64,000 nucleotides of DNA from Lactobacillus kitasatonis DSM 16761 = JCM 1039 (GTDB lineage: Bacteria; Bacillota; Bacilli; Lactobacillales; Lactobacillaceae): contig NZ_BALU01000003.1 in assembly GCF_000615285.1 (NCBI RefSeq), forward strand, positions 124,001-188,000. Direction: 5' to 3'. Numbering within the stretch: position 1 is the first letter of the stretch; every line of letters begins with the position of its first letter. The notes below the pieces were generated by a model that was not told the DNA's origin, ran no database searches, and worked only from the letters and a program-made list of their open reading frames with translations. Below, piece after piece: positions 38,173-47,115 of the stretch. A program made the position numbers and the translations under genes.

Positions 38173-39008
38173 ATTTTTTGACTAGAGATAATCTCTTCAT
38201 GCTTTTTAATATGTTCGATTCTTTCATCATTCTGTGAAATTAACAATAAGAAAATAGCTTCAATCATTGTAAAGGCAGCAACTCTTGAAAAATAATATTG
38301 CGTTTGCAGTACTGTTTGTCTTACCGCTGTTTGTAAATGATAATCTGCTTGTAACGCAATAGGTGAATCTGCTCTGTTAGTGATGGCAATTACTTTAATC
38401 CCCTGCTCTTTAGCAACTTTGATTTGTTTAAGCAGTGCTGCTGATTCACCCGAATTAGAAATCACGAGTAAACAATCTTGAGCATTCAAATTCATGCTTT
38501 GCGCAATCGCTGTTTCTACATTGCCACCTGAAGCCATTGCCAAAATACCGATTTGATTAAATTTATAAACAGCATCCTCAGCTACAGGATATGTATCCCC
38601 TTCTGCTGAGACCTGAACTATTTTACTATTAGTTAATAAATCAAGTACTTTCTTTAGTACTTGACTATCAATATTATTCAAAGTAGCTTCTATTTCTGCT
38701 ACCTTATTATCACCAATCTGTTTCAATGCAGTTTGTAAGTCATCCTTTGCAATTTTTTGTAAAGAATGGCTTTTTTCATTGCCAGAAACTTGAGCTAATT
38801 GAATTTTTAAATCATGGAAACCAGTTAAGCCTAGATTATGGCAAAAACGTGTAACTGAAGCCCCACTTACTGCAGCAATTTTAGCTAGTTCAGAAATTGT
38901 ACTATTTACGATCTTTTCTGGATCAGCCAAAACTTGCTTAGCAACCCTTTGATCACTTTGTGACATGGCTGGCAATTCGCTATAAATTTTGTCGATTATT
39001 GTTGTCAT
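38169..39008 (-). CDS. RpiR/MurR family transcriptional regulator with SIS domain
   Basis: A 279-residue sugar-phosphate-responsive regulator. Residues about 1-75 form an RpiR helix-turn-helix (SDQRVAKQVLADPEKIVNST and SELAKIAAVSGASVTRFC), and about 125-255 a SIS phosphosugar-binding domain (VSAEGDTYPVAEDAVYKF, LLVISNSGESAALLKQ). It diverges from an rpiA-like/oxidoreductase operon, the usual layout for a local regulator. The gap has several copies of a 15-bp operator-like sequence, one overlapping its own promoter, suggesting autoregulation. The ATG at 39008 is better spaced from AGGAAGTG than the in-frame GTG at 39017. Confidence 0.9.
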   Translation of the reverse strand: MTTIIDKIYSELPAMSQSDQRVAKQVLADPEKIVNSTISELAKIAAVSGASVTRFCHNLGLTGFHDLKIQLAQVSGNEKSHSLQKIAKDDLQTALKQIGDNKVAEIEATLNNIDSQVLKKVLDLLTNSKIVQVSAEGDTYPVAEDAVYKFNQIGILAMASGGNVETAIAQSMNLNAQDCLLVISNSGESAALLKQIKVAKEQGIKVIAITNRADSPIALQADYHLQTAVRQTVLQTQYYFSRVAAFTMIEAIFLLLISQNDERIEHIKKHEEIISSQKI

Positions 39009-39030
39009 GTTGTTCACTTCCTAACTAAAG

Positions 39031-39036
39031 AGTATA
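39031..39036 (-). promoter_or_regulatory. Candidate -10 box (TATACT) of the RpiR gene
   Basis: TATACT on the minus strand, with operator copy 39042-39056 lying between it and the -35 position. Confidence 0.5.
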
Positions 39037-39041
39037 TCATT

Positions 39042-39164
39042 TGTAAATAATTTTCACATAAATTTTAAAAATGTAAATATTTTTATTGACTGTAAATCGT
39101 TTTCATAATATTATTATCTATGTAAATTAATTACAAAAGCAATTAACTAATGAAAATAATTTAC
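39042..39164. promoter_or_regulatory. Cluster of RpiR operator-like sites
   Basis: Similar 15-mers: TGTAAATAATTTTCA (39042-39056), TGTAAATATTTTTAT (39072-39086), TGTAAATCGTTTTCA (39091-39105), TGTAAATTAATTACA (39121-39135) and, inverted, TGAAAATAATTTACG (39150-39164). Copy three fills the spacer of the plus-strand promoter. The divergent RpiR protein is the expected binder. Confidence 0.65.
39086..39114 (+). promoter_or_regulatory. Promoter of the rpiA-like/oxidoreductase operon
   Basis: TTGACT, 17-nt spacer, TATTAT. The spacer is almost exactly occupied by the operator copy at 39091-39105, a layout that would allow tight repression. Confidence 0.7.
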
Positions 39165-39837
39165 GAGACGTTCCTTATTACTACGATTAGTGAACTAGCA
39201 TTAAGCAAAATAAAAAATGGCATGACCGTTAGCTAGGTGGTGGCCACAATGTGTTCAATCTAACTCAGGCGATTAGACATGCACAATTAGATATTCAACT
39301 TTGTTCTCCTTCAGAACTAACCAGACTAAATTGCCAAGCAATTGGATTGCAAGTTGACTCCTTAGAGACTATTGGTCACATTGATTTAGCTTTCGATGGC
39401 TGCGACAGTGTTGATTATCATTTCAACGCTCTAAAAAGTGGCGGCGGTATTCATTTATATGAAAAAATAGCTGCCCAGATGAGTGACGAATACGTATTAT
39501 TGTTACCTGCTGAGAGAATTCAAAAAGAACTATCAAATAAGGTTCCTTTATGTATTGAAATTGCTCCACCAGTAGTAAAACAAGTAATCAAGACTGGTGA
39601 GTCTATGGACTTAAAAATGGAAATTTGTCAAGGCACTAAAGTAGCTGCTTTAGCTAGAAGTCCGCAAGGCAATTTACTCGTAGATGCATTTTCTTCTACA
39701 TGGAATGACATCGATAAGATCGTCTCTAACAAAATGGCGTGGTAGCTAACTCCTATTTCAAAGACTTGGTTACTTTGCTAATTACTACAAATGAAAATAA
39801 TGAAGCAATTGAATTAAAGAAAGGTGATTTAAAATGA
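39150..39837 (+). pseudogene. rpiA: Ribose-5-phosphate isomerase A-like gene with two frameshifts
   Basis: Three frames joined give one RpiA-like protein of about 229 residues: ISELALSKIKNGMTVS, then GGGHNVFNLTQAIRH through DLAFDGCDSVDYHFNALKSGGG (the RpiA Asp/Lys region) to NKMAW, then VANSYFKDLVTLLITTNENN. The first break (39231-39236) needs one T (AGCTTAGGT), the second (about 39742) one G (TGGGTAGCT). With both restored, the frame ends at a TGA overlapping the next gene's ATG. RpiA converts ribose-5-P and ribulose-5-P, but divergence from housekeeping RpiA and the local RpiR regulator suggest a different sugar phosphate. No ribosome site is clear at 39150. Confidence 0.75.
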
Positions 39838-40823
39838 CAAAATATAACTGGGGAATGATTGGTACAGGTTGGATCGCACATGAAATGGCCGATGCATTAA
39901 ATACTGTTAACGGCGAAGTTTACGCAGTAGCAGATGTTAACAAAGAAATGCTTAAGAAATTTGCGGCAGAAAAGCACATTAAGAAAATTTATACTGACCC
40001 TGATAAAATGATTGCCGATCCTAATATCGATATCATTTACATTGCTACTCCACATACCTTCCACTACGAATACATCAAGAAGGCTTTGAATGCTGGTAAA
40101 CATGTCTTTTGTGAAAAAGCAATCACTGTTAATGCACGTCAATTTGATGAAGTAGACAAGTTAGCTAAAGAAAAAGGTTTAATTTTAACCGAAGGATTTA
40201 CCCTTTATCACATGCCTATTTATAAAAAGGTAACTGATTTAATCCAGGCTGGTAAATTAGGTCAGATTAAAATGATTCAAGTTAACTTTGGTTCCTTAAA
40301 AGATTACGATCCAAAGAATCGTTTTTTTAACAAGGATTTAGCTGGTGGTGCTTTGCTCGATATCGGTGGCTATGCAACTGCTTTTGCTAGAACATTCTTA
40401 GACGAAAGTCCTGAAAGCATCCTTACTACAGTAAAGTTCTTTGAAACTGGTGTAGATGAACAATCAGGCATCATTATGAAGAATACCAAAGATCAAATGG
40501 TAGTTATGGCATTGTCTATGAGAGCTAAGCAACCTAAACGTGGTGTTGTCTCAGGTACTAAAGGTTATGTTGAAATTAATCAATACCCTCGTGCTACTGA
40601 AGCAGATATTACTTATACTGCTAGTGCTCATGAAGAAAAGCATGACAAGATGACCGTTGGTGACAGCGACAAGGCCTTAGAATACGAAGTTCAAGACATG
40701 CAAAGATACATCGATCAAGGTCATGACGATGGTCAACTTCAAATGTCCCATGATATCGCCCACATTTTGACTAGCGTGAGAACTTCATGGGGTATGAAAT
40801 ATCCTTTCGATGATGAAAAATAA
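39834..40823 (+). CDS. Gfo/Idh/MocA family oxidoreductase
   Basis: A 329-residue NAD(P)-dependent dehydrogenase. The N-terminal Rossmann fold begins WGMIGTGWIAHEMADAL, with YIATPHTFHYEYIKKAL and GKHVFCEKAITVNA (the EKP-type motif, here EKA, with the catalytic Lys). The C-terminal domain (GGALLDIGGYATAFAR) binds the sugar. Members oxidise or reduce cyclic polyols, sugars or dihydrodiols. AAAGGTGATTT precedes the ATG. It overlaps the rpiA-like frame and should share its promoter and RpiR control. Substrate unknown. Confidence 0.9.
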   Translation: MTKYNWGMIGTGWIAHEMADALNTVNGEVYAVADVNKEMLKKFAAEKHIKKIYTDPDKMIADPNIDIIYIATPHTFHYEYIKKALNAGKHVFCEKAITVNARQFDEVDKLAKEKGLILTEGFTLYHMPIYKKVTDLIQAGKLGQIKMIQVNFGSLKDYDPKNRFFNKDLAGGALLDIGGYATAFARTFLDESPESILTTVKFFETGVDEQSGIIMKNTKDQMVVMALSMRAKQPKRGVVSGTKGYVEINQYPRATEADITYTASAHEEKHDKMTVGDSDKALEYEVQDMQRYIDQGHDDGQLQMSHDIAHILTSVRTSWGMKYPFDDEK

Positions 40824-40841
40824 TTAGCCAACATAAATTTA

Positions 40842-40873
40842 AAAACAGCAGATGTTAAGCCATCTACTGTTTT
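40842..40873. terminator. Bidirectional terminator between the oxidoreductase and HAD genes
   Basis: A 13-position stem (one mismatch) AAAACAGcAGATG with CATCTaCTGTTTT between convergent genes. Confidence 0.8.
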
Positions 40874-40895
40874 ATTTTACATAATCAAAAATATT

Positions 40896-41687
40896 TTAAT
40901 CTAGATCAAGTAAACGTAGAATTTCTTTTTGCACTGCATTCTCATTACTTGACCCAATAATTTGATCAGCTGCCATTTTTGCTTCTTTTAATGCTGTAGC
41001 CGTCGCATAACTGCGTCCTGCATATTTAAGCATCCCTACATCATTGCCACTATCGCCAAAAGCAACCATCTCACCTGGCTTAATACCCAACTTTTTACTC
41101 AAATACTCAAGACCTACTGCCTTATTCATGCCCTTTGTTTGCATATCAATCGAATCAGCCGCACCAGAGACAAAGCCGATCTCAGGATATTTTTGCTTTA
41201 GTTGTTCTAACACTACTGGCATTTTATCTTCTGGAACAGTCAAACTAATTTTGAAAATACGATCATCAATTTCATCAAATGAATCTACTACTTCCAAATG
41301 TTCAACATATTTTTTCATTTCTTGAACATAAGCAGGATTATTACTCTTTTTGACGTATGCACTGACTAATCCCATTACAATTGCTGGATAATCATATTCA
41401 TCCGTAATTGTAAGCAATGTTTGATACAAGTCATCACTCAAAGCATCAACATGCAAAATTTGTTTTCCTTGAGCTACTAGTGCGCCATTTTCAGCTACAA
41501 AGTAGATTTGATCGACCACATCAGGAAAACGTGTCATCAAATTGGCATATTGATTACCGCTTGCCACTACAAACTTGATATCGCGTTTACGCATTTCTTG
41601 AAATTCACGCTTAAAAAGTTCACGATCATAGTCTTTATCATCATTCAGCCATGTTCCATCCATGTCTGTCGCAATTAATTTAATCAT
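40896..41687 (-). CDS. Cof-type HAD family sugar-phosphate phosphatase
   Basis: A 263-residue HAD hydrolase of the Cof/YidA type. Motif I DMDGTWLND (residues 8-16) carries the nucleophile Asp8, and motif IV GDSGNDVGMLKYAG binds Mg. A C2B cap domain fills the middle. These enzymes dephosphorylate sugar phosphates, FMN or nucleotides; substrate cannot be assigned. Its start overlaps the stop of the rsmF-type gene by 4 nt (ATGA), so the two are translationally coupled. Confidence 0.9.
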   Translation of the reverse strand: MIKLIATDMDGTWLNDDKDYDRELFKREFQEMRKRDIKFVVASGNQYANLMTRFPDVVDQIYFVAENGALVAQGKQILHVDALSDDLYQTLLTITDEYDYPAIVMGLVSAYVKKSNNPAYVQEMKKYVEHLEVVDSFDEIDDRIFKISLTVPEDKMPVVLEQLKQKYPEIGFVSGAADSIDMQTKGMNKAVGLEYLSKKLGIKPGEMVAFGDSGNDVGMLKYAGRSYATATALKEAKMAADQIIGSSNENAVQKEILRLLDLD

Positions 41688-43066
41688 TTTCTCAATCCCT
41701 TTGGATAAAAGTTCTTCAATACTTGATTACCGGCAATTTTACCAAAACTAAAAATCATATTCTTGTAGCTCACTAACACAAAACCACGTAAGTCGCTTTT
41801 TACCTTGATGGTTTCTCCATGCAAATAATCCTGGTATTCTTTATCATCAGCTAAATCAATAACTCGTTCTTGCTTTACTTGTCCTAAAACTTCAGCCAAT
41901 TGATGTCCTGGTTCAAATCTCTTTTTCTTCAAAACACCAAGCTCTACGCCATTATTCAAAATGTGCAGTTTAGTTTTGCCAGTAAATTCAATCGCTGGGA
42001 CAAAAACATGGTCATTGCTTACTAACGCCTTTTTACGCCAATCAGCTAATTCTTCAGGTAACTTAAATTTATCTATTACTTGGCCAACTAATTCCTGTTC
42101 ATTCTTAGTTAAACGCAGCGTATCGCGCTTGTTTTTCTTGTTCTTACGCTTTTTCTTAGTGGCTTCTTCTACCTTGCCCGGCTTTTGTAAAATTGCCGCA
42201 AATTGACCTTCACCAACCCCATCTTGTGGCCAGAAACGCAAGGTCTTAACTAAATCAGGATTATCATTGCCCCAGTCGGAACGTCCTGTACTAATTCGAT
42301 CATCTTTAATATGGCTATCTAAAATAGAAAAATCATATTCTTTAGTCAACCAATCAACGATTTTTTCATCTTCTTCTGGTGCAAAAGTACAAGTTGAATA
42401 AATTAAACGACCACCTGGTCTAAGCATTTTTACAGCTTCGTTTAAAATCATTTTTTGACGTTGCGCACAAGTCAATACATAGGTCTGTGACCAATAATCA
42501 ATGGCTTCTGGATTCTTTCTAAACATCCCTTCTCCACTACATGGCGCATCAACCAAGATTACATCAAAAAAGTCTGGAAAAGCTTCTGCTAAATTCTCTG
42601 GTGTCTCATTTGTAACTAAAGCATTACTGATACCCCAGCGTTCAACGTTTTCACGTAAAATTCTAGCTCTTGATACTGAAATTTCGTTTGCGACCAGCAA
42701 GCCTTTATTTTTTAATTGTTCACCTAAAGCTGTAGTCTTACCACCTGGGGCAGCACAAAGATCCAAGACTTTTTCACCGGTTTTAACAGTACTAATGGCT
42801 GCAGGAAACATTGCTGCTGGATCTTGAGAATAGACATAGCCACTCACCCATTCTGAGTCTTCACCACTGATTTCTCCATAATAAGCATGATCAATTTCAG
42901 GTACTGGATTGTCCAAACTATATGAAATAGGCGTTTTATTTTTTAAAGTATTTACTCTAAAAGCTTTTTTACTATTTTCATCCATTGCAGAAAACATCTT
43001 TTCTGCTTGTTCATCACCAAGTAAATCGCGATATTTATCTTTAAAGTCTTTTGGCAGGTTTAACAA
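41684..43066 (-). CDS. RsmF/RsmB-type rRNA cytosine-C5 methyltransferase (NOL1/NOP2/Sun)
   Basis: A 460-residue m5C RNA methyltransferase. The SAM-binding segment is VLDLCAAPGGKTTALGEQL, motif IV is DAPCSGEGMFRKNPEA with one conserved Cys, and motif VI IYSTCTFAPEEDE has the catalytic Cys. A lysine-rich linker (KKKRKNKKNKR) leads to a C-terminal RsmF-like PUA domain. Likely target: 16S rRNA cytosines. The start is TTG at 43066 with AAAGGA 8 nt upstream, overlapping the previous gene by 26 nt. Confidence 0.9.
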   Translation of the reverse strand: MLNLPKDFKDKYRDLLGDEQAEKMFSAMDENSKKAFRVNTLKNKTPISYSLDNPVPEIDHAYYGEISGEDSEWVSGYVYSQDPAAMFPAAISTVKTGEKVLDLCAAPGGKTTALGEQLKNKGLLVANEISVSRARILRENVERWGISNALVTNETPENLAEAFPDFFDVILVDAPCSGEGMFRKNPEAIDYWSQTYVLTCAQRQKMILNEAVKMLRPGGRLIYSTCTFAPEEDEKIVDWLTKEYDFSILDSHIKDDRISTGRSDWGNDNPDLVKTLRFWPQDGVGEGQFAAILQKPGKVEEATKKKRKNKKNKRDTLRLTKNEQELVGQVIDKFKLPEELADWRKKALVSNDHVFVPAIEFTGKTKLHILNNGVELGVLKKKRFEPGHQLAEVLGQVKQERVIDLADDKEYQDYLHGETIKVKSDLRGFVLVSYKNMIFSFGKIAGNQVLKNFYPKGLRK

Positions 43067-44023
43067 TTTTTCTATCCTTTCTCACTAAGAAATAAACTGT
43101 CATGCAAAATGCAACAACAAAGATGATCCAACTAGCTATCAGCATAATAACAAGTGAACTATCTGCAGAATAAAAAGCATGGTATTTCAAAAAGATGTAC
43201 GTAAAGATACCTAAAGCGCCCTCTATCAGAAATAAACGCACACTCTGATTGATTACCCAATTACGTAGTAAAACCCCATGTAAATGAGTTAATTTAGCTT
43301 GTCGCTTAATCAAAGTAGCAAGTAATACATTTCCACCAATACCAAATAACATTGCGCCAAGCAACATCAGAATATATGGCACAACTGACCAACGATCACG
43401 ATGGTGTTTCTTTACAAAGGATGGCACATGCAATCGAGCATGATAATGTTGTGCAACTCTTTCAATGACATTAGGTGCACCATCAATTACTATGCGGTAA
43501 TTTTTTAGTTGATCTTTGGCTGTTGGTTGATCAACCCAGTACTTAAATAATATTTATCCATTTCTACTTGGGGATAGTCTTTAAATTCGCCGATTACGGA
43601 GTAATAGTTTTGCCCCAAAACAACATATTTATTATTTTGTACATCTAACAAATTAACATTAGTTGCTGGCCCTAAAACTGCAAAAGAAACTTTACCCTTA
43701 AAATCATCTGGAGAAAAGTAGCGTCCCTCTTCTGTAGGCAGACTTTTAACTGTATGGTTAGCCCATACTAAAACCTGCTTTTTCTCATATTTACTATCAA
43801 GGTGTAGCTGTAATTGGTGATTTGCATAGTATTTATCTAAGTAGCGTAAAAATGAACTAATGCTTTCATTGTTACTAGTTCTAAAATAGCGTGTATTATT
43901 TGTTAGTCCATGTGCTTCAAGCAATTCATCCGCATGACCAGAGTCAATATTAGATAGCATCGTTCCCATTCCTAGGAATGCTAACAGTGGAATGAAAAGC
44001 AAAAAAATCTTTTTAAAATTCAT
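43041..44023 (-). pseudogene. Membrane protein of unknown function, split by a probable single-base deletion
   Basis: Two frames (43505-44023 and 43041-43433) are probably one gene. The first has a signal-anchor (FLLFIPLLAFLGMGTML) and an extracytoplasmic domain of about 140 residues; the second has about three to four membrane helices and a basic C-terminus. The downstream frame stays open from the break point at about 43522 (TAKDQLKNYRIVIDGAPNV), so one missing base near CAACAGCC would join them into about 327 residues. I do not recognise the family; the layout (anchor, outside domain, membrane bundle) resembles transporter or sensor accessory proteins. It overlaps the rsmF-type start. Confidence 0.55.
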
Positions 44024-44765
44024 TATCTATTTCAAATATCTGTTCATTAATAAAATCAAAACTCTTAAACGAATGGTTTATTTCAGCTAATTCTGGTGTT
44101 TTCTTAAGCCAAGAATGATCCCAAAACTCTTGAGAGTTCGTCGCACCATTTTGTTCTCCTATAAATAATAAGTGACTTGATTTATTATACTTCTGCCAAG
44201 CATTAACTGTCTCGATATCGCCTTGACCAAAATTAGGCGACCAAGAGCACAGAATCAAATCAACATCGCGATATTTTTCTATCGCCTGAGCAGCTGGCAT
44301 ATCCAGTACCTGATGAAATGGCTCTGAACCAGTTTTAGAAGTCTTAGCCCATTCTAAAGAATCTGTGCTAATTGTTTCAATTCCGGCTGCTTCCAGCGCT
44401 TTAGACCAATAAGCATTACCTGCCATAATTTCTAGTGCCTTATTGATAGCGAGCTTTTCTTTAATCAAATGCGCAGTTTTAAGATTGGCAACAGACCAGA
44501 TGCCATATTCTAAAGACAAATATTGCCTACAATTATTAAATAAATTGTTAATTGTTGTTAGACTACTTCGCTTATTTTCACCAATTTCCATCAAAACATC
44601 TTCAAATTGATCTGGCAACAACCCCAACCTAGCTGGTGCTTCAGGTAATGGCTTTTTACTTTTGATGTAGTTATCAATTTGTTTTATCTCATTAACTTGA
44701 TTATGAACAATATCATTGTCTATTTCTAGATCAAGTTGATTAAGTTTTGTTATATATTCTGTCAT
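44013..44765 (-). CDS. Putative SAM-dependent methyltransferase-like protein
   Basis: A 250-residue protein. After a helical N-terminal region of about 120 residues comes LEIMAGNAYWSKALEAAGIETISTD in two blocks, which resembles the glycine-containing SAM loop followed by an acidic residue, then VDLILCSWSPNFGQGD in the place of motif IV. The SAM loop lacks the usual GxGxG, so the assignment is tentative and the target unknown. The ATG at 44765 follows AGGTG at 7 nt. Its end overlaps the downstream membrane gene by 11 nt, indicating a two-gene unit divergent from lepB. Confidence 0.55.
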   Translation of the reverse strand: MTEYITKLNQLDLEIDNDIVHNQVNEIKQIDNYIKSKKPLPEAPARLGLLPDQFEDVLMEIGENKRSSLTTINNLFNNCRQYLSLEYGIWSVANLKTAHLIKEKLAINKALEIMAGNAYWSKALEAAGIETISTDSLEWAKTSKTGSEPFHQVLDMPAAQAIEKYRDVDLILCSWSPNFGQGDIETVNAWQKYNKSSHLLFIGEQNGATNSQEFWDHSWLKKTPELAEINHSFKSFDFINEQIFEIDNEF

Positions 44766-44815
44766 ATCTTTACACCTACTTAATGATTTTAACATTCAAA
44801 GCACTAGAAATCAGT

Positions 44816-44821
44816 TATAAT
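44816..44821 (+). promoter_or_regulatory. Candidate -10 box (TATAAT) of lepB
   Basis: TATAAT 32 nt before the lepB ATG; the -35 is near TTCAAA and weak. Confidence 0.5.
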
Positions 44822-44852
44822 AAAAATAGTAGGTAAAATAAGGAGAATTTTT

Positions 44853-45419
44853 ATGGCAGAAAATACCAAAAAGAGAAATGATGACGAGAGCATTAGTCGA
44901 TTTGTTCTCGACATCATTATTATGTTTGCAATTTTGATGGGAATTTACTACTTTATTTTTAGCTTTTTCCTATCTAATGAAACAGTCTCAGGACCATCGA
45001 TGCAACCTACTTTTGAAAATGGTGATCGTTTGATTGCGGTACGCCATTTCACTCCTAAGCGAAATGATATCGTGATTTTGAAAGCTCCGGATCAAAAAGG
45101 TGCGCTCTATATCAAGCGTGTAGTTGGTACTCCTGGTGATATGGTTACTTCTAAAAACGATAAGCTTTACATCAATGGTAAGCGTACACCTGAACCTTAT
45201 TTAAACAACAGTTATGAAAGACAAGCTCATAAGCTCGGCGAGCTTTATACCAATAACTTCACTTTAAAAGAACGAGTGCCAAAGAATTCATATTTTGTAA
45301 TGGGTGATCACAGAGATGTATCTAAAGACTCACGGTACTTCGGTTTTGTTAAACGAAGTGCTCTTGTTGGTAAAGTTGTCTTCCGTTATTGGCCATTCAA
45401 CCAATGGAAAACATTTTAA
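44853..45419 (+). CDS. lepB: Signal peptidase I
   Basis: A 188-residue membrane-bound serine protease removing signal peptides from secreted proteins. One N-terminal membrane segment (about 17-41) leads to box B SGPSMQPT with nucleophile S49, box D YIKRVVGTPGD with the general base K88, and box E GDHRDVSKDSR. AAGGAG lies ahead of the ATG. Length is typical for Gram-positive SipS-type enzymes. Monocistronic or co-transcribed with the small HTH gene 63 nt downstream. Confidence 0.95.
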   Translation: MAENTKKRNDDESISRFVLDIIIMFAILMGIYYFIFSFFLSNETVSGPSMQPTFENGDRLIAVRHFTPKRNDIVILKAPDQKGALYIKRVVGTPGDMVTSKNDKLYINGKRTPEPYLNNSYERQAHKLGELYTNNFTLKERVPKNSYFVMGDHRDVSKDSRYFGFVKRSALVGKVVFRYWPFNQWKTF

Positions 45420-45482
45420 TTAGCTAAAAATTTTATTTTTATAGACAGTTTGGTTAAAATTGAAGTGTAAGGAGAAATAATT

Positions 45483-45674
45483 ATGAATGAACAACAAGAA
45501 GAATTAACAGATGCAATTATTGATTTTCAAGTTAAGCACCATGTAAATGATACTGATTTGGCTTTTGCTAGCCACCTTTCAGTTGAAAAAGTTCACGCTA
45601 TGAAAACTGGTGAAGGTTCATTCACTGCTGAAGAAGTTAACCAGCTCTACGATTACATGTCTGCCAATGCTTAA
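45483..45674 (+). CDS. Small helix-turn-helix-like protein
   Basis: A 63-residue protein with an HTH-like pattern: DTDLAFASHLSVEKVHAMKTGEG looks like helices 2 and 3 of a lambda-repressor fold, then EEVNQLYDYMS. Similar short proteins are common in lactobacilli, as I recall them with the label LBP_cg2779 family. AAGGAG 7 nt before the ATG is strong. A terminator follows. It is probably a small DNA-binding regulator, but no target is visible. Confidence 0.75.
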   Translation: MNEQQEELTDAIIDFQVKHHVNDTDLAFASHLSVEKVHAMKTGEGSFTAEEVNQLYDYMSANA

Positions 45675-45688
45675 TTAGTTATAGATGT

Positions 45689-45727
45689 ATGAAAAAGCCT
45701 CATTCTCCATGTGAAATGAGGCTTTTT
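45689..45727. terminator. Bidirectional terminator between the HTH gene and rarA
   Basis: AAAAAGCCTCATT pairs with AATGAGGCTTTTTT around a 9-nt loop, between convergent genes. Confidence 0.85.
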
Positions 45728-45729
45728 TC

Positions 45730-47055
45730 TTATCCATTTTTCTTGTGCCAAGCTTCAATCTGCTCAATTCTTTTCTTGAAACGAATCTCATTGCCCTGCT
45801 CATTTGGATAATAAAATTGACTACCTTCAAGTTCTGGTGGCATAGTTCTCATATTAGTCAATTTATCTGGAGCATCTTGGGCGTACTGATAATCTTTGCC
45901 ATAATTCAAGTCCTTCATTAGCTTGGTTGGAGCATTTCTAATTTGAAGAGGTACAGGTAAATTACCAGTCTTCTTAATCGCCCTTTCTGCCTCTTGCTGT
46001 GCAACATAAACTGAATTTGATTTTGGCGTACAAGCTAAATAAATTACACATTCGGTTAAATGGACACCACATTCTGGCATTCCAATAAATTTACAAGCCT
46101 GGAATGTATTAATTGCTACGTTTAAGCTATTGGTATCCGCTAGTCCAACATCTTCACTAGCAAATCTCACTAAACGACGAGCAATATACAATGGGTCTTC
46201 ACCGCCATCCAGCATACGATTAACCCAATAGACTGCTGCGTCAACATCACTATTACGCATCGATTTATGTAGAGCCGAGATCAAATTATAATGTTCGTCG
46301 CCTTTTTTGTCGTAGCGTAAAGATTTAGTGTTAATTAACTGATTTAAAATGCTTTCGTCTACAACAACCTTTTTCCCTGTCTTTTTGCCATTCAAAACAG
46401 CAATTTCCAGTGTATTCAAACTGCTACGAGCATCCCCATTGCCAAACTCCGCAATTATACGCAAATTTTCAACAGAGATTTCAACATCTAATCCATGGAA
46501 ACCTGCGGGATTTTTGATTGCATTTTTTAATAAATGAATAATATCATCAGTCGATAAAGAATGAAGTACAAATACTTTCGCACGGCTAAGTAAAGCTGAA
46601 TTGACCTCAAAAGATGGATTCTCTGTTGTGGCACCAATCAAGGTAATACTTCCACGTTCTACAAAGGGTAAAAATGCGTCTTGCTGTGCTTTATTAAAGC
46701 GGTGAATTTCATCAATGAATACTATGGTCTTCTCACCAAATTGACGATTCTGTTCCGCCTCTTCCATAATTTTTCGAATATCTTTAATCGATGAAGTCAC
46801 GGCACTAAAAGTAATGAAATGTGCCTTAGTTTGTTGGGCAATAATTTCTGCTAAAGTCGTCTTCCCCGTCCCAGGTGGCCCCCATAAGATTAATGAAGGC
46901 ACCCTATCTTTTTCGATTAGCTCACGCAGTATTTTACCTGGACCAATTAAATCATCTTGCCCGACAAATTCAGATAGGTTCTGCGGCCTAACGCGGTCAG
47001 CTAATGGTGTATTTTCGTTTTCATTGGCTAAGGAAAAAAGCGATTCTTCCTTCAT
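45730..47055 (-). CDS. rarA: Replication-associated recombination protein RarA (MgsA)
   Basis: A 441-residue clamp-loader-like AAA+ ATPase acting at stalled forks. Walker A is GPPGTGKTT near residues 57-65, Walker [15 protein letters not shown] near 107-120, the sensor 1 region is [19 protein letters not shown], and the C-terminal tetramerisation domain contains [20 protein letters not shown]. The ATG at 47055 has GAGGTG 7 nt upstream, which favours it over the TTG-like start 13 codons earlier that lies beside the -10 box. Length matches RarA (about 440). Confidence 0.93.
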   Translation of the reverse strand: MKEESLFSLANENENTPLADRVRPQNLSEFVGQDDLIGPGKILRELIEKDRVPSLILWGPPGTGKTTLAEIIAQQTKAHFITFSAVTSSIKDIRKIMEEAEQNRQFGEKTIVFIDEIHRFNKAQQDAFLPFVERGSITLIGATTENPSFEVNSALLSRAKVFVLHSLSTDDIIHLLKNAIKNPAGFHGLDVEISVENLRIIAEFGNGDARSSLNTLEIAVLNGKKTGKKVVVDESILNQLINTKSLRYDKKGDEHYNLISALHKSMRNSDVDAAVYWVNRMLDGGEDPLYIARRLVRFASEDVGLADTNSLNVAINTFQACKFIGMPECGVHLTECVIYLACTPKSNSVYVAQQEAERAIKKTGNLPVPLQIRNAPTKLMKDLNYGKDYQYAQDAPDKLTNMRTMPPELEGSQFYYPNEQGNEIRFKKRIEQIEAWHKKNG

Positions 47056-47073
47056 AATTTTCACCTCGAAATA

Positions 47074-47079
47074 ATTATA
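47074..47079 (-). promoter_or_regulatory. Extended -10 promoter of rarA
   Basis: CTTGCTATAAT on the minus strand, immediately after the terminator of the permease cluster. Confidence 0.6.
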
Positions 47080-47088
47080 GCAAGAAAA

Positions 47089-47113
47089 AAGCAATCAATT
47101 AACGATTGCTCTT
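47089..47113 (-). terminator. Terminator of the GntR-ABC-permease cluster
   Basis: AGCAATC pairs with GATTGCT, followed by TTTTTTC on the minus strand, just beyond the 47116 stop. Confidence 0.75.
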
Positions 47114-47115
47114 TC

